Assembly: GCA_017507005.1 (NCBI GenBank)
Contig: JAFWBT010000005.1
Coordinates: forward strand, 1-60,481
Length of the DNA stretch: 60,481 nt
Source of the DNA: Clostridia bacterium
Lineage (GTDB): Bacteria; Bacillota; Clostridia; Christensenellales; Borkfalkiaceae
Direction: 5' to 3'
Under the pieces are notes generated by a model. The model was not told the origin of the DNA. It was given only the letters and a program-made list of their open reading frames with translations, and did no database searches. Below, one piece after another: positions 43,872 through 51,441 of this stretch; position 1 is the stretch's first letter; each line of letters begins with the position of its first letter. Made by a program: the position numbers and the translations under genes.

Positions 43872-45206
43872 TTATACGCTTTTCACTACGCCGGAAAACA
43901 GAGTGACGTCTTGCGAATCGGTGATGATAAACCCGAACGCTCGGTCGATAATGAAATCTTGATATACCTTTTCGTATTCTTCAGGGACAGCAGTGTCTCC
44001 AAGGCCAAGAGAGGTGACAGCCGCGCCTTCAATGCCTTTTTTATTCACCGTCAGTTTAGTTGCGTGCTGTACCGATTCACAAAAAATTGGCTCGTCCGTG
44101 AGTGCGGAACAATCACAGGTTTTGGGGTTGAATAGTTGCGTGATTCCAAACGTATTTTTAAGGATATTTTTTACGTCTTCGTCGTATGCTGCGCTGTATT
44201 CGGGGAATAGACAACGGGTGTAATAGCGGCGTTGATTTTCGTGGTCTACACCTTTATAGTCCTTGACGGCATTGAATTCTTTGAGGTTTTCTCGTGTGAA
44301 AATATTCGTCGCGCTGTATCCGTCTTTGGGTAAAAGAAATTTTATATTATAGCCGTGCTGGGTTTGGGCGTAAAAGCCGCTGTATTCCTCGCTTTCAAAC
44401 GCTCTGCCGAGGAGATAATACCCTTTTAGCAGTTTTTTCTCAACAACAGAGCCGTTTTCGTTTTCAAATGAATATTTTTGGTCGGTGAAAGACAAATTAT
44501 CACCGTCCTCGTTCCAAATATCTTTCAAATACAACGTATTTAACAATACGAAAAGCGTTTCGGTGGGGAACATAAAATCTTTATCGATAAGCCCGTGTGT
44601 TTGCTGATTGACGAAATACCGCACCGCTTGGTTGGCTTCGGCGTTTTTGTTGACAAAATCAACCGCGCGTGCGTGGCAGTAAAAATTGTTTGCCAAAACG
44701 TCCAAGCAGGGCTGTTTTGCGATGGCTTCGTTGCTAATCCAAATAGAATTTGTCAGCTGTAATCGCCCTGATTCCCTTTTCGTGGTTTCTGAAACGTACG
44801 TCGTGTGTTTGACGTTTAAAGAGCGGTACAATAGGGGTAGGTACGCGTTGAGTTCGTTATATGATACGTTGAGCGCGTTCAAAATTTCCGTTTGCGTATC
44901 CTTGGCTGCGCAGGTGGCGGCGAGGGATAACGCCATATAAACGGACGCGGGAGAAACGGTAAAATTACTTTCTTTTTTGTATGCGGCATACGTTGCCGCG
45001 GCGAAAGTAGTTGCAAAATCGTCCGTTTTTTCTTTAAAGGCAATAAAATTTTTGTCGGTGCGTTCGCTGTATGACAGCGCTTCAATTTTGCTCGGCGGCT
45101 CGGCAAGGACAACGTATTCGCCCTTGTCTACACAGCCTGCCGTCAGCGCGCACGTTGAGCAAAGCGTTGCGGCGAGAGCCACAGCGAGTGCTTTTTTCGT
45201 TTTCAT
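43872..45206 (-). CDS. Serpin-family protease inhibitor, lipoprotein
   Basis: 444 residues. A signal peptide with lipobox LTAGC places the acylated Cys at residue 25, so the protein is anchored outside the membrane. The serpin fold is shown by FTVSPASVYMALSLAATCA, LLNTLYLKDIWN and the closing FIIDRAFGFIIT. The hinge before the reactive loop reads VNKKGIEGAAVTS, with small residues as in inhibitory serpins; the P1 residue cannot be fixed. The target is unknown, perhaps host or bacterial serine proteases. TAAGGAGG precedes ATG 45206 and is partly buried in a hairpin at 45217-45240. Confidence 0.93.
   Translation of the reverse strand: MKTKKALAVALAATLCSTCALTAGCVDKGEYVVLAEPPSKIEALSYSERTDKNFIAFKEKTDDFATTFAAATYAAYKKESNFTVSPASVYMALSLAATCAAKDTQTEILNALNVSYNELNAYLPLLYRSLNVKHTTYVSETTKRESGRLQLTNSIWISNEAIAKQPCLDVLANNFYCHARAVDFVNKNAEANQAVRYFVNQQTHGLIDKDFMFPTETLFVLLNTLYLKDIWNEDGDNLSFTDQKYSFENENGSVVEKKLLKGYYLLGRAFESEEYSGFYAQTQHGYNIKFLLPKDGYSATNIFTRENLKEFNAVKDYKGVDHENQRRYYTRCLFPEYSAAYDEDVKNILKNTFGITQLFNPKTCDCSALTDEPIFCESVQHATKLTVNKKGIEGAAVTSLGLGDTAVPEEYEKVYQDFIIDRAFGFIITDSQDVTLFSGVVKSV
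44833..44852 (+). repeat. Dispersed repeat core inside serpin
   Basis: GGGGTAGGTACGCGTTGAGT. The gene is on the minus strand but the repeat keeps + orientation. Confidence 0.6.
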
Positions 45207-45216
45207 AACTTTCCTC

Positions 45217-45240
45217 CTTATAGGTGTTTTCATCTATAAG
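45217..45240 (-). promoter_or_regulatory. Hairpin next to the serpin ribosome-binding site
   Basis: CTTATAG (45217-45223) and CTATAAG (45234-45240) pair; the stem extends to ten positions with one mismatch around an AAAA loop in the mRNA. It reaches the first bases of the AAGGAGG site and could limit translation. Confidence 0.5.
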
Positions 45241-45286
45241 ACGAACGAAAGACTATATTTTTTTGCAGATATTTATAATTTTTTTC

Positions 45287-45314
45287 AGTATAACATAAAA
45301 ATGCGTTTTTGCAA
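45287..45314 (-). promoter_or_regulatory. Promoter of the serpin gene
   Basis: On the minus strand TTGCAA (45314-45309), 16-nt spacer, TATACT (45292-45287). Confidence 0.6.
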
Positions 45315-45332
45315 ATATTGGCAAAATAAAAG

Positions 45333-45358
45333 ACCGAAAGGAGAGGTGTCCTTTCGGT
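45333..45358 (-). terminator. Terminator of the anion permease transcript
   Basis: ACCGAAAGGA (45333-45342) pairs with TCCTTTCGGT (45349-45358); on the minus strand TCTTTTATTTT follows. Confidence 0.8.
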
Positions 45359-45397
45359 TGCGATTTTTATATGCAATAAAGCGTCGGAGGCGCCGTG

Positions 45398-46567
45398 TTA
45401 CAGTGCCAAAATTAAATACTGCGCGCCTGTCAAAAGGAACAAAAATCCGAAGTTGAACGCGGAGAATACTAAGATGTATTTGCCTGCTTTGCCAGGATTG
45501 TGCGAAGTGTATTCGCGGAAAGTAATCAGGCTAGCGAGTGAGGAAATCAGCGTGCCGACGCCGCCGATATTCACGCCGAGGAGCAGGGGAACGTAGTTGC
45601 TCGTAAACTGCGAGAGCAGGATTGCCGAGGGTACGTTGCTAATCACTTGGCAGGATAAAACGGATACGAGCAGAGGATTTTTCTGCATAAGATAGCCAAA
45701 CAGCCGCTCCACCGCGCTAATGCGCGCCATATTGCCTGCGAAAATAAAGAACGCAACGAAGGTGAACAACAAGCCGTAATCGACGTCTTTCAACGCCTTT
45801 TTGTCCATAAAAAACAGTACGGCAGGGATTACAATCAGTCCAATCCAATAAGGAATCACGCGGAACACGATAACGATAGACAGCGTGAATAGTATCGAAT
45901 AAATAATCGTTCTGCCTTTGGGCAACGTGACTTTTTTATCGGGCATTTCCAACGGCTCGCGCTTTACGAAAACAAGACAGCAAAGGGTGATAAGAGCAAC
46001 GGAAATGCAAAATGGGGGTAGCATGGTCGCGATGAAATCGCCCGTGGGGATGGAAAACGCTTGATACAGATACAAATTTTGCGGGTTTCCAAAAGGCGTT
46101 AGCATACCGCCGAGGTTCGCGGCGATATTTTGCATAATGAACGTGAACGCCATATATTTTTGTTTGCCCGTCTAGGTGAGGGCGAGATAGCCCAAGGGCA
46201 AAAACGTGAGCAGAGCCATATCGTTGGCAATCAACATCGAGCCGATAAAGGTGACGTATGTCAACGCCAGAATACACGAACGCGCCGTTTTGAACACCTG
46301 CACGATTTTTTCCGCTAACACGAAAAAGAAATGGATATTTTTCAGGGCGCACACCACCGCCAACACACAAAAAAGGCAGGTGAGAGTTTTTAAATCGAAA
46401 TAGTCTAAATACGCGCGGTCGGGCGGGACGATGCAAGAGGTGATAAGAGCCGCGCACACCGCAACGCATAAAACGACGTTCTTTTTCAAAAAAGCCGTCA
46501 GTTTTTGCCCTACGCCCTGTAAGGGCAAATGAAAATGGAAGTGTGGACGTTTTGCGTGTGTATGCAT
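45398..46567 (-). pseudogene. SLC13/ArsB-type anion permease interrupted by an in-frame TAG
   Basis: Start ATG 46567 follows AAAGGAG. The first part (residues 1-132) ends at LPLGYLALT; one TAG codon (46170-46172 region) follows, and the same frame resumes TGKQKYMAFTFIMQNIAANL and GNPQNLYLYQAF to TAA at 45398, about 389 codons in all. The joined protein has the loop 'IAANLGGMLTPFGNPQNLYL' typical of CitMHS/SLC13/ArsB permeases and some ten membrane helices. No frameshift or loss is seen besides the stop. It may be a nonsense mutation, sequence error or read-through. Confidence 0.8.
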
Positions 46568-46720
46568 ACTTTCTCCTTTGTTTATCGCCGTAGGACGAGC
46601 CAGTTTTGCGTACGGCAATTATTATAATACATTTTTCGTAAAAAAGCATTCGTTTTTGTGGAGTATTTTTATTTTTTACGGAATTTTTTTACTTCCTTAT
46701 TATTATTTTAACGTTTCCTC

Positions 46721-46749
46721 TTGAAATTTACAGTAGAGTGTGCTAAAAT
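46721..46749 (+). promoter_or_regulatory. Promoter of the DUF1653 gene
   Basis: TTGAAA (46721-46726), 17-nt spacer that contains GTAGAGTG, TAAAAT (46744-46749). Confidence 0.7.
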
Positions 46750-46777
46750 AGGATACGTTTTTAAAGGAGAGGTGGCT

Positions 46778-46987
46778 ATGGAGATAAAATTAGGCAAATA
46801 TCGTCATTTCAAGGGCAAGGAATACGAGGTGATTGCTTTGGCGAAACACTCGGAAACGTTGGAAGAGCTAGTGGTGTACCGTGCGTTGTACGGCGATAGG
46901 GCCGTGTGGGTGCGCCCTGCGGCTATGTGGAACGAAACGGTGGAAAAGGACGGAAAGCTTGTTCCTCGGTTTTTCTTTTTAGGCTAA
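46778..46987 (+). CDS. DUF1653 family small protein
   Basis: 69 residues. GKYRHFKGKEYEVIALAKHS and VVYRALYGDRAVWVRPAAMW match the DUF1653 domain, a short beta-rich protein of unknown function common in Bacillota. AAGGAGAGGTGG precedes ATG 46778; the longer frame upstream covers the promoter. Confidence 0.88.
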   Translation: MEIKLGKYRHFKGKEYEVIALAKHSETLEELVVYRALYGDRAVWVRPAAMWNETVEKDGKLVPRFFFLG

Positions 46988-47205
46988 CGTTAAAACGGCG
47001 CGAAGGTGTCCGTGCTGTGGCCCTCGCTTATGCGGCTGTTATCCGAAACGCTGGACAAAAATATATGCCGCGAGCGGTGGTCGTTATGGGTACGACGGTG
47101 GCGGCGTGTACGTTTTGATAGAACGCATTAAAAACAAGAAAGAAAATATTTCTTAATAAAGGGCATACGCGGAATAACAAGCGCGTACGCTATATGGGGT
47201 GTAAT
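46988..47205 (+). other. Gap between DUF1653 and mgtC with a start-less open frame
   Basis: From 46983 to TAA near 47152 one frame is open and encodes RRCPCCGPRLCGCYPKR followed by a glycine/tyrosine-rich part, but it has no start codon or ribosome-binding site. It may be decayed coding sequence. No RNA gene recognised. Confidence 0.3.
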
Positions 47206-47850
47206 ATGACACAAGAATTACGAATTTTATTAGATTTAGGCTTGTCCGTGCTGTTGGGCTTTATCATCGGCTTTGAACGCAAACTGCGTTTTAAAGAGGC
47301 AGGGATTCGTACGCATACGATTGTGTGCGTTGGCTCGGCATTGATGATGGTGGTATCGAAATACGCTTTTGGTAGTGCGGCGGATTCCGCGCGTGTGGCG
47401 GCGCAAATCGTATCGGGTGTCGGTTTTTTGGGTGCAGGTATGATTGTGTATCGTCAGCACGAGGTACGCGGCTTGACGACGGCGGCGGGTGTTTGGGCGA
47501 CGGCTGGCGTGGGTATGGCTTGCGGCGGCAGACTGTACGTTGTGGCGGTGGGCGCAACGGCAATCCTCGTCGTCGTGCAATGTATTTTTCATCTGCGCTG
47601 TCGGGTGTTCCATTCCAAGCGTTATTATTCCGTGAAGATTGAATTTTTGCAGACGGGTGATGAAAATAAACGCATAAAAGAGATTTTTGGAACGGACCGA
47701 TTTAATCATTTGATCATCACGCGCGATAGCGACAAAGTGACGTATAGCGCGACGCTGAATACCGATAAGGAATTCTCGTCTACACGCCTCAATCAAATTA
47801 TGTCGGAGAACGATTTTATCCTCTCTATCGAACGTTGCGAAAACGAATAA
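47206..47850 (+). CDS. MgtC/SapB family membrane protein
   Basis: 214 residues. Four N-terminal membrane helices with LLGFIIGFERKLRFKEAGIRTHTIVCVGS, the MgtC signature, and GVGFLGAGMIVYR. The soluble C-terminal part (~140-214) is ACT-like. MgtC proteins are linked to growth at low magnesium and membrane potential control. ATG 47206 is preferred because GGGGTG lies just before it; ATG 47194 is in frame. Confidence 0.9.
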   Translation: MTQELRILLDLGLSVLLGFIIGFERKLRFKEAGIRTHTIVCVGSALMMVVSKYAFGSAADSARVAAQIVSGVGFLGAGMIVYRQHEVRGLTTAAGVWATAGVGMACGGRLYVVAVGATAILVVVQCIFHLRCRVFHSKRYYSVKIEFLQTGDENKRIKEIFGTDRFNHLIITRDSDKVTYSATLNTDKEFSSTRLNQIMSENDFILSIERCENE

Positions 47851-47885
47851 AAATGCAAAACGGATAGGGCAGGTATGCGATGAAT
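47846..47885 (+). repeat. Dispersed repeat, long copy after mgtC
   Basis: AATAAAAATGCAAAACGGAT precedes the core GGGCAGGTATGCGATGAAT. It runs into the terminator at 47891. Confidence 0.75.
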
Positions 47886-47890
47886 ACAAA

Positions 47891-47930
47891 AAACGGAAAG
47901 CTGACGGCTTTCCGTTTCTCTTTTTTTAAT
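47891..47930. terminator. Bidirectional terminator between mgtC and the QueG-like gene
   Basis: An 11-bp stem (47891-47901 with 47907-47917) with A-rich left and T-rich right flanks. Confidence 0.9.
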
Positions 47931-47948
47931 GGGTTGTTTTGAGGGGGG

Positions 47949-48638
47949 TTAAGAGTTGGGATTGTTTTTTCTGCCACCGGAACGAGGGCAGACTTTGATA
48001 CAAATGCCGCAGACGCTCCCTCTGCCGATATCTTGAAAATGCTCTTTCATATACCGCGAGCATTTTTCGGGATCGAAATTCCGTTCGCCGTTTGTCAAAG
48101 GCAGCTCGCCAAAAATCGCGCCGGCAGGGCAGGCTTTTTGACAAATCGTGCAGTCGCCGCAGCCGTTTTCTATCACGGGGCGTTCGGGCGTGAGGGGCAG
48201 GTCGGTGAGGATAGTCGCAAGGCGGACGGTACTGCCGTATTCCTCGGATAAGAATAGACCGCTCTTTCCAACGAATCCCAAGCCCGATAAAACGGCGGCA
48301 GTTTTATGTGGCATCACGCCGCGATAGGGGTTGTTCTTGCCTTGGCTCTGGCTTGCCGCGACGGGCAGAGCCGCATAGCCGTTTTCTTCTATTTTCCGCG
48401 CGAGCCGAAAGGCGATATTGTCGAGCAGAGCGTTCGCCGTGCGATAGTGCTGGAAATAGACGAACGAGGGCGCGTCGTCAATCGTGTTGATGACGGCGTC
48501 GGAAAGTTTTACGGCGATAGACACCGCAAAACGGAGCTTTGGCAGGGAAAGGACGGGGGCATGGTCGAGTTCACAGAACCCAACGAGGTCTGCACCCAGC
48601 TCTTTCGCGTATGTTTTTAAGGTGTTTTGGAGGGACAT
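47949..48638 (-). CDS. QueG-like double [4Fe-4S] protein, short form
   Basis: 229 residues. It shows the QueG-type fold start (LGADLVGFCELD), the GLGFVGKSGLFLSEEYG loop, and two ferredoxin motifs, CGDCTICQKACP and CGICIKVCP. Epoxyqueuosine reductase uses such clusters with cobalamin, but true QueG is ~380 residues with C-terminal HEAT repeats, which this protein lacks. A related short reductase of unknown substrate is the safer call. The site before ATG 48638 is distant (GGAG). Confidence 0.8.
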   Translation of the reverse strand: MSLQNTLKTYAKELGADLVGFCELDHAPVLSLPKLRFAVSIAVKLSDAVINTIDDAPSFVYFQHYRTANALLDNIAFRLARKIEENGYAALPVAASQSQGKNNPYRGVMPHKTAAVLSGLGFVGKSGLFLSEEYGSTVRLATILTDLPLTPERPVIENGCGDCTICQKACPAGAIFGELPLTNGERNFDPEKCSRYMKEHFQDIGRGSVCGICIKVCPRSGGRKNNPNS

Positions 48639-48664
48639 AATCGTTGTCGTTTGCTCCTTTTTCG

Positions 48665-49252
48665 TTATACTTTCAGATTGCCTTTTTGGATATTTTCCCG
48701 TATGATTTCGTCGGAGACCGCAAACAGCTTTTCCGAGCCTAATTTCGTGTGATTGTGCCGTTTATAGATACGCTCGGCGGTGACGTCGTGGGCTTTCCAG
48801 TCTGCGCCGTCGTTGCTGTCGTTGAGAATAAGCGGCTGTAAATTATCCAAGGCGTGCGCGAATCTTGCCTCTGCCGTTTCGTTCGCTTCAAACTCGTCGA
48901 ACAGAGCGATAAATTCGTCGGCTTGTTCTTTAGGGAGCAGAGAAAAAATGCGTTGTTTGGCTTGGTCTTCGCGCGCCTTTTGCGTTTGGAGCTGCGTATC
49001 GTCGTAGGCGTACGTGTCGCCTGCGTCAATCTCGACGATATCGTGGATAAGGCACAAAATCATGGTTTTCGCCACGTCGATATCCTCGTTGGCGTATTCT
49101 TTCAACAGATACGCCATCACCGCCAAATGCCAAGAATGTTCGGCATCGTTTTCGCTGCGCCCAGCGTTAGAGAGGTGCGTTTGTCTAAAAACGTTTTTTA
49201 CTTTGTCTATTTCCAAAGCAAAAGCGAGTTGTTTTTGAATTCTTTCGTCCAT
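48665..49252 (-). CDS. HD-domain 5'-deoxynucleotidase (YfbR/HDDC2 type)
   Basis: 195 residues. Metal ligands lie in DAEHSWH, LIHDIVEIDAGDTYAYD and the later NLQPLILND. The arrangement matches HDDC2/YfbR nucleotidases that dephosphorylate dNMPs. GAGG before ATG 49252 selects this start over one fourteen codons upstream. It starts about 110 bp from the end of the tRNA transcript. Confidence 0.9.
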   Translation of the reverse strand: MDERIQKQLAFALEIDKVKNVFRQTHLSNAGRSENDAEHSWHLAVMAYLLKEYANEDIDVAKTMILCLIHDIVEIDAGDTYAYDDTQLQTQKAREDQAKQRIFSLLPKEQADEFIALFDEFEANETAEARFAHALDNLQPLILNDSNDGADWKAHDVTAERIYKRHNHTKLGSEKLFAVSDEIIRENIQKGNLKV

Positions 49253-49369
49253 ACAATCCTCAAAAAAATCAATCGTTCTACGTAAGTATAGCATACATTA
49301 AAAAAAATTTCAATGCAATAGAGCGAATTGAATAAAAAAAGAAAGTAATCGCTTTTTTGATATTAAAAA

Positions 49370-49398
49370 GCCTTGGAATTTGTTTAAAATTCCAAGGC
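49370..49398 (-). terminator. Terminator of the tRNA-Ser transcript
   Basis: A 12-bp perfect stem (49370-49381 with 49387-49398), followed on the minus strand by TTTTTAAT, only a few bases after the CCA end. Confidence 0.9.
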
Positions 49399-49401
49399 TT
49401 T

Positions 49402-49490
49402 TGGCGCAGGAAGAGGGATTCGAACCCCCGTGGGCTTTCACCCAAACGGTTTTCAAGACCGCCTCGTTATGACCGCTTCGATATTCCTGC
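49402..49490 (-). tRNA. tRNA-Ser (anticodon TGA)
   Basis: 89 nt including an encoded CCA (49404-49402). Acceptor stem GCAGGAA pairs with TTCCTGC. The anticodon loop is CTTGAAA, giving TGA for UCA codons. A long variable arm (CCCACGGGGGTTCGAATCCC covers its end and the T arm) is typical of type II tRNA-Ser. Confidence 0.96.
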
Positions 49491-49764
49491 ATAAAATTAT
49501 TAAATTGTGCTTTATTACGGCGAACGCGTCGCCGTCCAAACGGTTTGACGCTCGCCAAAAAGCTCGCTATTCCGTCGCTGACGCTCCTTACACGACACGC
49601 CTCGCACAACCGCTTTCGTATTTACATAAAACTATTAAATTATACTTTATTACGGCGAGAATATCGCCGTCCAAACGGTTTGACGCTCGCCAAAAGGCTC
49701 GCTATTCCGTCGCTGACGCTCCTTACACGACGCGCCTCGTTATGACCGCTTCGATATTCCTGCA
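49461..49764 (-). repeat. Tandem duplication carrying tRNA-Ser 5' halves
   Basis: A unit of 135-138 bp begins at 49461, 49599 and 49734 (third unit cut short). Each starts with the 5' half of tRNA-Ser (acceptor strand plus D arm). The copy at 49734-49763 is identical to the gene; the middle copy at 49599-49630 is decayed. The spacers share a segment with CCAAACGGTTT, also present in the tRNA anticodon/variable region. Confidence 0.85.
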
Positions 49765-49821
49765 TATCTCGCCTCGTACGGACGCTGTGCTTTTTTGTTG
49801 TCGCTAACTGCTTACCTTTCT

Positions 49822-49850
49822 ATTATAGATTGCGAAAACAAAAAAGTCAA
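49822..49850 (-). promoter_or_regulatory. Promoter of the tRNA-Ser array
   Basis: On the minus strand TTGACT (49850-49845), 17-nt spacer, TATAAT (49827-49822). Transcription would run through both tRNA halves before the intact gene. Confidence 0.85.
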
Positions 49851-49899
49851 TAGTTTTTAACGCCTGAAATAAAGTAAAAATAAAGTAAAAATAAAAAAA

Positions 49900-49929
49900 C
49901 CTTCCCACAATCAAAAGAGAGGGGGAGGG
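49900..49929 (-). terminator. Terminator of the SPFH-RHH operon
   Basis: CCTTCCC (49900-49906) pairs with GGGAGGG (49923-49929) with one mismatch; on the minus strand a T-rich run follows. Confidence 0.65.
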
Positions 49930-49997
49930 TTTTCGTTTTTAATAGCTTGCGTTTTATTTGTCAAATTTTATTTGTTAAAACAGTAATAAAAACGCTC

Positions 49998-50201
49998 TTA
50001 TTTGATATCCAAATCGGGCGGGACGTCGATTTCATCCGAAACGTATTTGCCGTTTTTCTTGCGTTGACGGACGCACTCCGACAATAGATATTCGATTTGT
50101 CCGTTTACCGAACGAAAATCGTCCTCTGCCCACGCCGCAATGTCGTCGTAGAGCTTTGGCGATAAGCGTAAGGGGACTTGTTTTTTCGGAGAGTCACTCA
50201 T
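49998..50201 (-). CDS. Arc-type ribbon-helix-helix DNA-binding protein
   Basis: 67 residues. KKQVPLRLSPKLYDDIAAWA and SVNGQIEYLLSECVR form the strand-helix-helix of Arc/MetJ-type regulators. It probably binds DNA as a dimer. ATG 50201 gives the compact domain; the frame is open further upstream without a better site. It lies 112 bp after the SPFH gene, a pairing often seen in Bacillota, and may regulate it. Confidence 0.8.
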   Translation of the reverse strand: MSDSPKKQVPLRLSPKLYDDIAAWAEDDFRSVNGQIEYLLSECVRQRKKNGKYVSDEIDVPPDLDIK

Positions 50202-50313
50202 AGGTGCTACCTGCCTTTGAAGTATTTTTTCAAAAAGTTGGTCGCTTGTGGGCGATAAGTATACGGTTTGCGTGCGATACGGTGTTCGCAAGGGCTACGC
50301 TATGCCTTGCGCC

Positions 50314-51339
50314 TTAATACAGACTGCCCGTATTGACGATTGGCTGCGCGTCGTGATTGCCACAGAGCACAACCAAAAGATTGGACACCATTGCCGCTTT
50401 GCGTTCGTCGTCGAGCTGAACGAGTTTGTTTTCGTTCAGGCGTTCGAGCGCCATTTCTACCATACCCACCGCGCCGTCAACAATCATTTTTCTCGCGTCG
50501 ATAATCGCGGACGCCTGCTGGCGTTGCAACATCACCGCCGCAATTTCGGGTGCGTACGCAAGGTAGGTGATACGCGCCTCGATGATCTCGATACCTGCCT
50601 CGTCCACGCGTTGCTGTATCTCGTCGCGGATACGCGCCGCCACTATGTCGGACGAGCCGCGAAGGCTACCGTCGTCGTCCACGCCGTCGCCCGTCGTGTC
50701 AATGCCGGGGGCTACGTCATAAGGATAGATACGCACGACGTTACGCAGTGCGCTGTCGCATTGCAAGGAAAGATATTCCTTATAATTGTCCACGTTAAAC
50801 ACCGCTTTCGCCGTGTCTACGATACGCCACATTACCGCGATACCGATTTCTACGGGATTGCCCAAACAATCGTTGATTTTCTGACGGTTGTTATTCAACG
50901 TCATAATTTTCAGCGAAATCTTTTTGCTGGGCACGTCTAAAGAAATCTTTAAATCGCTATCCGAGCTAAGGACGCTGTGCGATTTGGAAACGTCGCCGCT
51001 TTGGTTGAGCTTGGTCTGTGCTGCGGGATTGATGGCTACGCAGAAAGGATTGATTGCGTAAAAGCCCTCGCCTTTGAGCGTGCCTACGTATTTACCGAAC
51101 AAAGTGAGCGCGAGTGCCTCTTGCGGCTTTAACACGCGCAAGCCTACGAGGGGAATCCAACCCAAACACAAAACGATGAGGGATACGACAACGAGGGGAA
51201 TCCACAACGCGTTGGCATATCCGCTTTCGTCCAGCACCGCCGCTACGATAATCCCTGCCAAAGCGAGAATTTCCACCAAAACGCAGATGAGCAGCGTACG
51301 CATACCGTGTTTTTTATTCGTTAAGATAATTTCTTGCAT
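50314..51339 (-). CDS. SPFH/Band 7 domain membrane protein
   Basis: 341 residues. Two N-terminal membrane segments (~14-36 and 45-68), then an SPFH domain (from [20 protein letters not shown] to ~250) with SCREEN-like features such as [10 protein letters not shown] and [23 protein letters not shown], and a helical, alanine-rich C-terminus. Such proteins build large membrane cages that organise microdomains. GGAGG precedes ATG 51339. Cargo unknown. Confidence 0.9.
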   Translation of the reverse strand: MQEIILTNKKHGMRTLLICVLVEILALAGIIVAAVLDESGYANALWIPLVVVSLIVLCLGWIPLVGLRVLKPQEALALTLFGKYVGTLKGEGFYAINPFCVAINPAAQTKLNQSGDVSKSHSVLSSDSDLKISLDVPSKKISLKIMTLNNNRQKINDCLGNPVEIGIAVMWRIVDTAKAVFNVDNYKEYLSLQCDSALRNVVRIYPYDVAPGIDTTGDGVDDDGSLRGSSDIVAARIRDEIQQRVDEAGIEIIEARITYLAYAPEIAAVMLQRQQASAIIDARKMIVDGAVGMVEMALERLNENKLVQLDDERKAAMVSNLLVVLCGNHDAQPIVNTGSLY

Positions 51340-51371
51340 AACAAAAACCTCCATATGGATTTGATATAAAA

Positions 51372-51400
51372 ATGATATCATATCACAAAGGTTTTGTCAA
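51372..51400 (-). promoter_or_regulatory. Promoter of the SPFH-RHH operon
   Basis: On the minus strand TTGACA (51400-51395), 17-nt spacer, TATCAT (51377-51372). The -10 overlaps the palindrome ATGATATCAT (51372-51381), a possible operator. Confidence 0.75.
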
Positions 51401-51441
51401 GGGGTTTTATGAAAAAAGTTGTCGGAGCGCCGTATAATCTT

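Noticed and set aside
49599-49763. Additional tRNA genes upstream of tRNA-Ser
   Set aside because: Only the acceptor 5' strand and D arm are repeated; anticodon arm, T arm and acceptor 3' strand are missing, so these are fragments.
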